NCBI GenBank assembly: GCA_001632425.1
Contig: KV425587.1
Span: 67,119-120,440, forward strand
Direction of reading: 5' to 3'
Source: Neolentinus lepideus HHB14362 ss-1
Taxonomy: Eukaryota; Basidiomycota; Agaricomycetes; Gloeophyllales; Gloeophyllaceae
Length of the DNA stretch: 53,322 nt
Shown here: in pieces, positions 21,661 to 32,896 of the stretch
Position numbering within the stretch: position 1 is the stretch's first letter
How the letters are laid out: the number at the start of each line of letters is the position of its first letter
The notes under the pieces: generated by a model
What the model was told of the DNA's origin: nothing
What the model saw: only the letters and a program-made list of their open reading frames with translations
Databases searched by the model: none
Translations under genes and position numbers: made by a program

Positions 21661-23201
21661 TTACCAGTCCGAGAACCCAGCCACCTTCCCATTCCAACTC
21701 CACCAAAGCATCTCATCCTCTTCCTTGACAATTTCTTCCTTCCTTCCTCTCCCAAGATCAGTCGCTTTGCACCCGACAAACACACCCTCAGTCTTCTGTC
21801 CTCTCTTCTGGGGTTTCTTCCTCTCGGTACCGTTGACGCCGGGCTCTTTGAGCCTGATTCCCGAGTCGTCGAGGAAATCAGAAAGCACGTTTTCCAAAGA
21901 TGACGTCCACATCTGCCGTGGAGTCCAGGCCGGGTGGGTGAAGCGCCTCGGGGCGCGCAGGAGGATGTGTGCTTGCGTGGGCGCTGGAGTGTATTGCAAC
22001 CGACAAAAAAGATTTCGGATATTGTTCAGAACTAAATGCAAATCACGACTGTATAATAAATTATCCACTCACCTAGCTCCGTTGTCATGCCGTCCTCCTC
22101 TGCGCAGGCGTTCGCAAGGGTACGTGACAGAAGACGTTCGGCAGACCGCAGCTGTCGTTGCTCCTCGGCATAGCTTTGTTCCTGCGGGGCCGAGCGGTAC
22201 AGCGTAGGCGTTTTTGCTGCAGGCGAGGAACGATATTTTGGGGATTCCGATAGAGGACCAATTTTGTAAGGCTGGGGGGAGCTGGGTGGAGAGGAGGCGG
22301 CGTCGGCGTCTGGGGAGGGAGATCGCGAGAGTGGTGGCTCCGACGCTGAGCCTGTTTCCTCCGAGTCGGAGGCGGTCTCATATTCAGAGTCGCCCTCGGA
22401 TTCGTCTTCAGCGTCTTCCTGCTCAGATGATTCTGCGTCGCTATCATTCTCTTCTACATTCTCGGAAGCATCGCCTGTATCTGGATTTTGTGGATGTAGA
22501 TCGACTCTTTCTTCCCACAATTTAACCTCCAAGCCGTCAACGACGAACAGCACGCGTGCTTTTGCAGCAGTGACACTAGGCCCTAGAACTATCATAATGT
22601 AGACCTGTTCGCCATCTCTTTCGGAAAGAGGCTTATTGGCCTTCTCGGCGAGTGCACTGGATAGGACCGAAAATGTGGTCTGGAGATGTGATGTTAGAGT
22701 GTCAAGAGATGATAGTAGGTCTTGACGTTTCTTCAGAGAGCGGGGATCTGTCTAGCGAGGTATCGTATTGTTACGGATGTTGGACAATAAACTCAAGAGT
22801 ACTCTCACCTGTCGGGCTGGCATCCTCATCATCTGCGCTACCGGGCTTATCAGAGAGTTCATCATTATGACTGTCTTTAATGTGATTAAATGCCATAATG
22901 TCACTCACAAGGGTACCTGGCCTTTCAGGAAAAGGACATGCCCGAGCAATGATATGGCCAAGCCCGCCGCAATCGTATCCGTCACCCTCTCCTGGTCAAG
23001 CGTCATGAAAGGAACCTTAAGCTCTTTTGTTGCGAAAGAAGGGATCAGAGGTTGTGCAGACGTGGTAGGAGTGTCTGCTGCCGGGCATTTAGGAGGATCT
23101 AACGGTGCCCCATGAACGGGAGCGAGTGTATTAGAAGTCTCCCGGAAGACTTTGAAAGAGGATGCGCCAGCAGTAGGTGGGTCGACGAAGGGTTTCAACA
23201 T
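21661..23201 (-). CDS. Conserved 459-aa protein, candidate p31comet (MAD2L1BP)-like
   Basis: Exons in transcript order: 22909-23201, 22809-22845, 22073-22751, 21661-22031; the frame is exact, and the last intron is only 41 bp. The N-terminal part has ISLLGHVLFLKGQVPFPVAQ followed by MMRMP, then a helix RSLKKRQDLLSSLDTLTSHL and a beta-like block IMIVLGPSVTAAKARVLFVV before EVKLWEE. A long acidic linker (about residues 200-270) is followed by QAHILLRAPRRFTHPAWTPR, a Lys-rich loop and the terminus WWSWNGKVAGFSDW. In animal p31comet, the spindle-checkpoint silencing factor that binds MAD2, the same order occurs: a helix ending in QRQQ-x-P-x-P, a helix ending in LSHLEDFF, a hydrophobic strand pair, and a final W/F-rich strand. 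That equivalence is my inference from motif order, with the long insert unexplained. Confidence 0.72.
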
Positions 23202-24391
23202 GGTGCCTAAGCAAAAGACGTTGTGGCAAGCAGAAGACAAAAAGAGGTGGCGCGTGGCAGACCCATGCTCTCGCCGGGCGCGTCACACGCGTGTCAGTCA
23301 CGTGGTAACATTAGGGCAGGTACGTTGGCGTTGCCACGCGGGCAAGGCAATCCGTGATTAAATGGTGATTATATAGTAATTGAATATTTTATATAACTAT
23401 AATTAACTCCTTGGGGATATGGTGATTTTATGCTCAGTTGGTGCTGCAATTTATTCTGCTTGCAGATCTCAGTCTTAGTGAGAGGATAGCTAGAATGGGG
23501 TGCTGGATTGCAATTAAGAACATATAGTGATAATACGGAATCTACAATATCTTTTACTATACTAGTAACCCTGCCAACCTTACTCTGATTATATGTTGAT
23601 TCTCTGATTGTGTGCTGATTTTATTTTGAGTCACAATATTAAGATCAACATATATATCAAATACAATCTTACAGCATACGTTTGATTTTGATTTTATCAT
23701 ACTATACTCTGGCTTGTAATCTAGCACCGACTCTCAGATGAAGTCTGGTATTATCATGTCGAATAAATCACAGAATTAATTAGGTATAATTTTGGCATAT
23801 GCCAACAGAGTTATCTTTGTTATCTAATCCACACATAATTACCATTTGATTACCGAATACAAAGTTACCATACCCGCGTCTCTTGCTCTGCGACTTCAAC
23901 TTGGCCCTTACTCTGAATCTTGGAGAAGTGATGGTTTCATTCAACAAAGAAAAGAATGGAATTCTAGAGCGAAATTAGGATGGCCAGACAGCGAAGTCAG
24001 GTACGCCACAAGTTGCAATTGTTGCGTTTTGTCCATACCCTCACAAATTTCCTTCCCTTTTTGTCAGTACTTAAACAACAGCATTCATTCGCCAAAATGA
24101 AGGCTTACTCCATATTGATTTATCTGCCATCTGTCCGCCCAGAACTCCTCCTTGTGTAGCTGGGCACATGGCGAGTTGAATATATGCGCCCGTTTTGGAA
24201 TCGTGAGTACATCTGCCATAGTTGTTGACGTGAGGCTTCTATCTACAACTGAGGGCTGTACAATGTAGTCGCCATCGGCCTCTGATGCATGATGAGGCAG
24301 ACCCTTCATTTTTCTTCCTGCTAGCAACCACCACCGTCGTCAGAGACGACGGACACGACTTTACGACTTTGACGAAATAACGGCATCGACA
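23202..24391. other. AT-rich intergenic region
   Basis: This stretch lies between two divergent genes. From about 23360 to 23830 it is conspicuously AT-rich (repeated ATTGATT/TATAATT/TTGATTTT runs), with no coding signal. Confidence 0.5.
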
Positions 24392-26610
24392 ATGAGTGGT
24401 GACGATCAATTACAGGCAACGGAAGGTAGTCAGCCATCTTTGCAACGACGGTTATCGAATTCTCGTTCCCTTCCAATCCTGCCGTCGAACTCGGACGAGC
24501 TAGGCACGGGTGACAGTGAGTACGGAGACAGCGGCATACTCTGCGAGAAGCTAATCAGACAACAGTATCCCATGCGACGTCTTCATCCAAGTTGACGAGC
24601 TCAGACAAGTTATCTGCTTTGCCAGTAGTAACATCTTCACCGGCGCTGGGGCGCTATCGCAGCAACAGCCGCGCCGGTCGAGCTTCCGGTTCAGCATCAT
24701 CTTTGAGATTCGATTCTCCTCGCCCAGCGCAGACAGCTGCTTTTCCGCTCCCAACAAGCGTATCTGCTCCTGCCGGACGGGCATCCAGTCCGGAGGGATC
24801 GTTTGGAAGAGAGACACCGCGACAGCAGCGCGTGTCTTTCGAGAGCGACCACGTGTCGCTTCCGACCTTGCAAAGCCTAAGACAAGGTTAGCCGAAAGGA
24901 AGAAATAGAGATTCATGTACTCATCGTTGGACCAGTTATTTCATCTCGGTTAACGCACAGCAGCGACCCCGATGCGTCGCCTGCAGCGCCCCACCACCGG
25001 TCGGGCTCTCGGCCCCATAAGAACAGCACAGCGGACTCGCCGTCTGTCTCACCCTCGCGCGCAACGTCGCCACTTCGTTTTTTGCCGTGGCCAACTCTGC
25101 ACCGTGCTCATTCCAGGGAAGAACCTTTCATTCCAGTTGACCCTTTTAAACTTCGTCTTTATTTTGCTCAGCATCACACCGAACACGACTCCGATGACGC
25201 CACTACTTGCTGCTTGTGCTTGCCTTTTCCTTGCTCGACGATCACTCAGTCCAGTCTAAAGTATCCTGACTACTTGACAAATGCGAACTTTTTCATCGTA
25301 GATACTTTGCCCCGCATCATATACTTGCATCTTCTTCTTCGCCTTCCCAGTCTTTACTTCAGCCGCGTGGCTCGCATCTTCGAAGATGCAGAGGTGAGTC
25401 GCCCCGACATCCAGAGGATGGTCGACGCCACCGGATTCAGGGAGTCGGGATTCCGAACCAGTGCCGCGCCCACTCCGGCTGCAGAAGGCGAAGGTGCGAG
25501 AATTCAGCGGGCGGGTGGAGCGGGCACGATTAGGTCGAACGCAATGTCTACGCTGCTCCCTGCTCCCGACGAATGGAATCCTCCCGCTGTTTCACCCGCG
25601 CTCGCGCGGTTCAAGCGGTCATGGGAAGAATTCATCGGGAGCCTGTTGAAGGAGTGGAAGACGCTGAATGTCGTGTCTGCACTGCTGCTGACGTGAGTGG
25701 GAGTTTTCGTGCGTCGGGATGGATGGTGCTGATGAGACCGGGCAGAGCTATCCTGACTATGTTTCAGATACCGGATGCTGCGGCGGACCCGTTGATTCGT
25801 ACCGCGGCGCTGATTTCGCTCGTCTGCGCGCTGATGAGCCTCTCGTACGGGTGTATATTCATTATACGGTTCGGGACCATGGGAAGCATGTACCGGGCGT
25901 CCAGGTGGGCGGAGGTGAGAGCTAGCCAGACGAGTTCGGTGAATTATATTGAACATGTGCTGTAGGAAGCGCAGGCGACCAAGACCTCCATTTGGTGGAA
26001 TGTTTGGGTCATGCTGGCCATGCCTGCCGTCTGGCTGACCTGGTATGTGTGTTCAACTTATTCAATGCCCCGGAGACGCGGCTCGCATGAAAGGAACCTG
26101 ATCCTGACCATTGTGGAAAGGTCGATGTTTTCTTTCGTTGTATCGATACTTGGATTCGTGTGGCGGACGGGTGACACATCTGACCCCGAAACGCGTAGCC
26201 CGCTCTCACCAACCCACGAACTGGGTCCACGAATTGTTATCACATGCCTAATTCTATTGGGCTTGTTATACTTTTGGAAGATAATCGGTACATTCAGAAG
26301 GTACAGCTCGGGCGGGAAAAGAAAGACCAGGGGCGTATGGTCTGGGGCACCGGCAATAGAGGATGAGAGAAGGCGCAGGGCGCAGGGGCCCGAGGCTGAC
26401 CGGCAGCGCGAAATTGCTGAGAGGGGAAGGGAGAGGCAGCGGGCGGCGGGGCTGGGTCTGGACTTGGGTCTGGTGATGATGAATGGGGAGAAGAGCAACG
26501 GTGAGATCGTGAAGGAGAGTGAGATCGGGGGAGAGGAGGGAGAAGAGAAGAACGAGGTGGTGGAATTTGTACAGCCCGCCGGTTCGCGCGCTTCCTCGCC
26601 GAGGAGATAG
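24392..26610 (+). CDS. Multi-pass membrane protein of unknown function, Ser/Pro-rich N-terminus
   Basis: Exons read as 24392-24515, 24566-24886, about 24961-25692, 25746-25914, 25966-26042 and 26121-26610. The N-terminal 200 residues are Ser/Pro/Arg-rich. Then comes YLTNANFFIVDTLPRIIYLH, a hydrophobic segment ending in RVARIFEDAE, and a C-terminal membrane unit: LNVVSALLLTAILTMFQIPD, ALISLVCALMSLSYGCIFII, MLAMPAVWLTWSMFSFVVSI and IVITCLILLGLLYFWKIIG. The tail is basic then acidic and probably cytosolic. I recognise the layout as a basidiomycete hypothetical without known function. The junction between exons 2 and 3 does not keep the preferred frame: the donor at 24887 is phase 1, while the Ser/Pro-rich frame of exon 3 needs phase 2. 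Either a small exon is missed, an unusual donor is used, or a frameshift is present. Confidence 0.7.
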
Positions 26611-28676
26611 ATTGATGAGGGAATGGGATTTTGTGTGCGGTGTGGCTTGTGAATGGTAGGAAAGGTCGGCCTTGGCGGGTTTACTCGGAGGCGTACTCAC
26701 GGTTGGGTTGGTCGTGGGGTTTCGGATGAATTAGTGCGGGCTCACGGAGTTTGAGCGCGAATCTGAAAAGAGCTGCTATGTATATTATACTATAATTAAT
26801 GCAGCCTGTATCCATTCGAGTGCAGACGGCTACAGAAGGCAATACCTCCTTCGCGGTAGTCTCGAAATATGCGGTATGTTTTAGCAGATAGCGCGGTGTT
26901 GTTGTGCAGCTGGGGGGGTAGTCTGTGACAGGCATGCGAACATGCACATGTGGCCATTCTTAGAAGAGCACTTGTTTGATATGATGGTGTGATGGACATA
27001 CTGAATATCAAGGGAAACAGGAAACAGTTATCAGACAAAACGTAGTGCACGCTCCCTTTCCGTGTTCTACTTCGAGGAGCCGAAGTAGAATTGACACCGG
27101 TGCCTTGTCGGACTTTGTATGACTGTCGGAGCCGCCTCGAGAGCAACCTGGCCGCTAGAGGGATGGCCAACTGGTGGAATAAATGCGGGCGAGACGCTCT
27201 TGGGAACTCGTAACTAGAGGAACAGATCATGGCTTTTGCGTATTTTGACATCGCCGACTTTTGAGTGACGGGCGATGGTAGGTAGGACGCACGGCTAATA
27301 CGAAAGACAGAAGTCAAATCCTGACTGATGCATTGGATGGTATTTATTTCATTGATAACTCAGAGCTCACCAGTAGTTCTCGGAGCCAGATGCCTCCAAG
27401 CATTGAGAGCTGCCGTATTAATCAGATTTCGCGACTCTCTTGAGTCTTTAGTACGAGAGAAAAGACACGTTACCCTCGCGTGTCTAGATTGAAGAGCTGA
27501 AGGTGTGGGCTCAACTCGAATCGGCGGTAAGTTTCGTGAGATGGCAGGGGCCCTGCGGTCCACATCCGGATATCCAAAGGAGTCGCTCCCAGCATCAAAG
27601 GCTTACCATAAACCAGGTAGCGTTGTTCGAGCTCCGAAACGAACCGTAGGAGTTAGAACACCAGTTTCTTCAATTAGTACTATCACCGCCGGCGATAGCA
27701 ATTCAGTTCACTAAGGACTCCTATCATAAATTCAATATTTAAGGGTCAGCAAAAACGATACGTTTAGTAAAGGCGTGTTCAAGTGGTTTGAGCACAATAT
27801 TGTGTTGAATCGCGGTATTACCCGAACCCGGCGTCCCCGCCACACGGTGTTCCCCGAAGCACGCGATCCGGGGATCACTGTCTTCAACTTGAACTGTACT
27901 GCTCTTAACAACAAGCGTTCTTAAGCTCGTGGAAAGTTATGTCGAGCACATCTAGAGGCTCTTGTCTCATCGACGTTGGCGCTACAATCAAGCTTCCAAT
28001 ATGATCAAGATTAATGACAAGCACTAGTGGTGGCGTTTTGGTACTGCTGAGAACATGCATGCCGGAAGGAGAGGGGCGTTGCTGTTCTCGTATAGCCGCA
28101 TCGTGACTGGTCCATTCTGCCATCAATTGAATTATAACGCAACGGTCTCCGATACTTGCTCATCTTTGACCGCCATGTTGACCGTCTTCCTACGGTTACC
28201 CCTTTTGGTAACTTCCACATGTCCGAATCTTAGGCGTGTCGACAGTATACCCAGTAACGGCTCGGAAGAAGAGATCGGATCTCAGAGTGAACGCTGAGTG
28301 ATTCTCGAAGAGCTCGACGCTGATTAGCATGTCCGTCGAGAGGAAATAAGGACTATGTATAGACATTGCCGCCACACCGTGTTCAGTATCCTCCATGCGA
28401 TTTAGACATGCTGACCCACGTCAGATAGGCTTCTACTCCCGATACCTTATGAAGGATCCATACTTTGTTTTGACGGTGGCCCAGACTTTCCTACAACTTG
28501 GCGTGATCGAGCCCGTAACCGAGTGGAGCTGAGTTACCTTCCCAAATGCTGAGTACTGGATATCAGGATGAGTAACGGATGGTGACTCCAGCCTCGTTCC
28601 CAGTCGAGTGAGGTATAAAAACGAATGCAAATAATCCTATTTGTTCCAGGTTCTCTGCCTCCTCGTCGCAGGTCAA
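26611..28676. other. Intergenic, no gene recognised
   Basis: There are short open frames on both strands without motifs or consistent splice sites. The distal end holds the ferric-reductase promoter. Confidence 0.45.
28614..28620 (+). promoter_or_regulatory. TATA box of the ferric reductase gene
   Basis: TATAAAA ends 56 bp before the ATG at 28677, giving an expected transcription start near 28645. It supports 28677 rather than any upstream frame as the start. Confidence 0.6.
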
Positions 28677-31103
28677 ATGGCTGCAAGTACTAGTAGCGCA
28701 GATCGCCCCATTCGCGCCGGAAGAGCCAAGGCATATCCGAAAGAAATCTGGTGGTTTATAGTCAGCCTCATCTTCTTGGTCTCTCTCTGTCACCTTAGCA
28801 ATCTGCTGCTCTCCAAATTCCGGCAGTGGCGTCAATCATCCAAAAAGGCCGACCCCGAAGGCCAGGGTAGCGTTCTGAGGCGCGGCACGCTCTCCCTGAC
28901 CAGGATCCCCCTGGCCCTCATCAACCTCTATCGCGTCATCGCTTTCCGATGCACTCTGCAGATCGGCAGCTCCTACTCACTTTGTCTCGCAGATGTGTTC
29001 TTGACCTGTACCTATATTGCCATCATCTTTGGTTGGGCGCTGACGAACAGTGGGTGGCCCACTATGTTCTTGGACGCATCGTGCTTATATAGCGCCGTGC
29101 AGCGACTGATGTGGAGGGTGTCAAATTTGACTACACATATTACAGCAATCGTGCAGGCACCTTGGCCGCTAGTCAGTTCCCGCTGATCGTCGCTCTCGGT
29201 ACCAAGAACAATCCCATCACTCGTGAGTTATATCAGCTCGCCTCCGTGTACTTCCAGCCCTAATTCTTGCCAACATTAGTGCTAACGGGTGTGAGCTATG
29301 AGAAGGTACCTACTAGTGCAGCGGAGTCCATAGTCACACGACCTGACCCTCTCATTAGATGAACAGCCTCCATCGGATGTGCTCGCGGGTCCTCTTCGTT
29401 CTGTTGTGGCTACATGCTGGATCTAAGGTAAGCTCACGTGCAACAAATTTCATGTGATTCTAATCAACGATATCTCAATAGTTTGCAAAGCATACGTTCG
29501 TCCATACCCCTTAACGAAGTTATTTTATATGTTGACTTAACAACTAGTCTGACTGGGGAGGATTGGTCCGCCACTTGGCTGCATGTCGGCTTGATGGCGC
29601 TTATCGCTTTCTGCGTCCTGGTCCTGGTCTCTCTCAGGCCTATCCGAGCCAAGGCGTATGAATTTTTTTTCTACACACACTTCGCATTGGCATTGTACGT
29701 TCGTTCATCTATACTCCGGACTCTGTCGGCGCACTTCTGACTGAGAATGCTATACTATTGTCAGGATCATTCTCCTCGGCGCCTATTTCCACGCCAGGAC
29801 TTTCAAGTGAGCACACTGTCAGTACTATTTCAGCACCCCCATACTGACCAACTAACCTTTCTCCAGCTTCGGCCAATACGTCTGGCCATCTTTTCTGATC
29901 TGGGCACTGGACCGCGCCATCCGCTTAGCCCGCCTCGTCTACTTCAGGATAGCCTCGTACATCGGATCACGCAAATCGCCTGCCAGTGGCGCGATGGACG
30001 CCAAGCTGGATCTGCTCTCCCCGCACATGGTCCGCGTCCGCATCGCCCGGCCTCCCGCTTTCCACTGGTCGCCCGGTCAGCTCGCGTACCTCATCCTGCC
30101 GTCGGTGTCGCTCCTCCCGATAGAGGCGCACCCCTTCTCGATCGCCAGTATTGACAGCCCCGTTTCCGAGGAGACCGCAGACGAGAAGGAGAAGGGCCAG
30201 GCGTATTTTAGGGAGCTCGTATTCCTTATCAATGCGAGAGAGGGATTCACGCGCCGGCTCGCAGACAGGGTGGCTGAAGGGAATGCGAGTGTCGTGGCGT
30301 TCGTGGATGGCCCTTATGGCATCTCGCCGGACTTGAACTGCGCGGAAACTATAGTCCTGATCGCTGGTGAGCAGAGTCGAATATTGATAATCTCCGCGTC
30401 GGTCATCCGAGTCTCATGTGCGTCTGTTAGGTGGCACCGGCATCTCGCACACGCTCCCGTTGCTGCTCTCTGTCGTCGCTAAGAGGACAGCGCGCAGGGT
30501 GCTTTTCGTCTGGGCTATCCGTGACAAGAGTAAGCACTAGTACTCTCATTGTCTGTCGTACTGTTTCAGTCGATCTTGATCTTGATCGTCACCCCTAGGC
30601 CATCTGAACTGGGTGGCGGCTGCCATCAAGCAGGCGCTTGCGGCCGCCCCGTCGACCATGAGCATCTCAATCAGTATCCACCTCACTACTTCTCAGGAGC
30701 CACTTCCCGGTTCTGCTAAAGCTTGGGATGACGACTCTGTGCATAACGAGCGCCCGGGTGAGATGTCGAGGTCTGAATCTCCCGAGTCTATGGAGAAGGA
30801 GAAGGGAGAGCTTTCGCTGACCGAAGTGTCGGCTGTGAAAATTCAAGTTGGCAGACCGAACATTGGCGTCCTCATGAAGGAGGAACTCGACAGCGCTACT
30901 GGACGGATGGCAGTTTCTGGTACGTATCTTACTTACTAGAAAACTAAGATGCTTAACTACTCTGGGTTGCAGTCTGCGGGTCTGAAGGCATAGCCCGCGC
31001 GGTCCGCTCCGCGTTCACGATCAACCCTCTGGCTGGATCGAACAGTGTCGTCTGTGGTGCGCCGAGCGTGACGCTGCACGTCGAGTCGTTCGGGTATGCT
31101 TGA
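28677..31103 (+). CDS. Ferric/cupric reductase, FRE family transmembrane flavocytochrome (613 aa, 11 exons)
   Basis: Reduces extracellular Fe(III) or Cu(II) across the plasma membrane using NADPH, FAD and two haems, feeding high-affinity metal uptake. Exons: 28677-29049, 29103-29222, 29280-29305, 29359-29427, 29482-29495 (14 bp), 29548-29694, 29766-29807, 29867-30366, 30431-30529, 30599-30919, 30973-31103; frame exact. Paired haem-ligand histidines are visible as His178/His192 (LHRMCSRVLFVLLWLHAG) and His245/His259 (THFALALIILLGAYFH), each pair with 13 residues between. The FAD motif HPFSIAS starts at residue 352, the NADPH motif is GGTGISHTLPLL, and VCGSEGIARAVR lies near the C-terminus. LTGVSYEK precedes the haem helix as in other fungal FREs. 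An acidic insert (EEPLPGSAKAW region) separates the two NADPH-binding blocks. No metal-uptake partner (multicopper oxidase, Ftr1) is adjacent. Confidence 0.94.
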
Positions 31104-31779
31104 CGCACATACGATTTGATAGTAGGCGCGGTATCTCAGAAGATACGAGTTCCGATGATCTGAGTATGTAGATAGATCTAGACTGGGACGGGACATTACG
31201 CCTGTATTGTTATTTCTGTAGTGTATTATAAATATTACTTTGGTGGGCCTGATCCGTTTGCTCGGTACTTGGGATGTACCTGAAGTGTTTCAATTTGAAG
31301 GCAGCTGAAAAACTACAGCCTATTGTTGGCACGTAAATATTGTGTTTAACAGAGTCGATAGAATGGACTCCTGTCAAAGCGCTTGACCTCACTGTATACA
31401 AATCGCGCCCGTGCACCGTTGACTGTTGTAGCCTATAAGTGCCTCATCGGCTGCATCTCTTATCGGCACCGAATTGCACCCTTGCAAGTTCTCCGGACCG
31501 AGGATGTATTACGGCGCAGTACGTCGTAGCCGGGTGCTATGTCGGGAATACGAGCTACCAGCCCTCCTCCTAGGGGGCTCGAGAACTACAGGGTAGCCTC
31601 AAGTTGGACCCTACGGTGATCCTAAAATATGGCATACAAATCCGTTCCGAAAAAAAGGTCAAATAAAGTGGAAAGACAGTACACACTAATATACAACATA
31701 AAGAACAGGGAATGACCATACGATGAAAAGGGGCTTGAGACGGAGAGCCATCTGCGCGACCACCTATCATCTCGGCATA
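31104..31779. other. Intergenic between converging genes
   Basis: No coding signal is recognised; it probably contains the 3' UTRs of the reductase and the alkyltransferase. Confidence 0.45.
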
Positions 31780-32335
31780 TTAATGCTTCCACAATGATCC
31801 TACCTTGTCCCGCAGATACCCTTCAGAGTCGAAGTTGACGCCCTCTTTCTTAAGTATCTCTAGTTTTCTTTGGCATTGCAGTCCCCCGGTTGGACTAGGA
31901 GTTTTGGAGTAAATGATACCGGCCTTGCGGATGGTGCCCCACTCGCCGCGGAAGCCACCGATGAAAAAGTTCGACGCAATCACCCGATGACAGGGTACGT
32001 ATGGTGCGAAGGGATTATTTCGCAAAGCAGTGCCAACTGATTGATAGTCATCAGTGACCATACTTGGAACAAACTCAGCAAATGATATTATTATACCTGA
32101 GCGAGGCGTGCCTTCGCTGATTGCGAGACATACTTGCTTGTAAGTCGTAACCTTGCCCTTTGGCACTTGGAGTATGTAGTCGTATACAGCCCATTGATGA
32201 TCGGTTACTTTCTAAATTTCAAAAATTGTTGTAAATTCATCTAATAGAGGATGCGCGGAGACTTCATACCCTCCCAGAGGTCGTCCTGAAAGCATTCCTT
32301 TCAGCCTTATTGCATGGGTATGCAAGTACAATGTC
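31780..32335 (-). CDS. O6-alkylguanine-DNA alkyltransferase (MGMT/Ogt type), 5' end unresolved
   Basis: Direct-reversal DNA repair: transfers alkyl groups from O6-guanine to its own cysteine, one turnover per protein. Exons in transcript order: about 32335-32270, 32211-32097, 32036-31780. The first clear part reads AERNAFRTTSGRKVTDHQW, then PKGKVTTYKQV (DNA-binding helix region), then SVGTALRNNPFAPYVPCHRV with the acceptor Cys in PCHR, and IASNFFIGGFRGEWG. The C-terminus is EGVNFDSEGYLRDKVGSLW. The PCHR motif and Arg-finger region are intact. No ATG in the right frame precedes the first exon before an in-frame stop; the ATG at about 32329 is in another frame. A small upstream exon is therefore likely. 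Confidence 0.88.
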
Positions 32336-32896
32336 ATCTACCCGAAATTACTCAATTCTCCATGCAAGCGCCTCGTCGAAAAGAATGAAAAACGAACCGG
32401 TGGCGCCTGGCTCATTGGCGGGTATCCTCCGCTTCTCCCGACTCGGACTATGAATGGAGCGTTCGCTGCGTCGAATTACGGGCATACTGTCAGAAATTTG
32501 GCTCTGTACTGTCGTCCTTTGTAGCGCGGGGAAGATGGAATGTAATAAGCGCTTCGTGAAGGATTGGGATAGCTCTGAGTCAGTGGCTTGAAGACACCGG
32601 TAAGGACCCGAAGGAACGCGTCAATATTAGATCACGTGATCGCGTTCCCAGCTTCACCGAAAATGCCCATTCGTGCCTAAATGAAAGGCCCTCGATCTGG
32701 AATTCCAAAAGGTCCTTGTTCATCTAATCTCGAGCTCAGCTTCCGTCTGTAATGATGGAGTCTTGAGTGCTCCAGTTCCAAATTTCTGTTCTTCCACCAA
32801 TCTCGTGAACTGTGGAAACAAATATTCAGTCCTCAAGGGTATCTTCCCATGGAATGGATCTCTAGATGCGCGTGTACGATACAAAAATCCTACAGT
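32336..32896. other. Intergenic/5' region of the alkyltransferase
   Basis: This may contain a missed first coding exon of the alkyltransferase; a frame starting MSQAPPVRFSFFS near 32410 ends at a stop just before 32330. It also holds the 3' UTR of the MFS gene. Nothing else is recognised. Confidence 0.4.

Noticed and set aside
26796..27317. 173-codon minus frame as a gene
   Set aside because: No motif, no homologue recognised, and composition is unlike the neighbouring genes.
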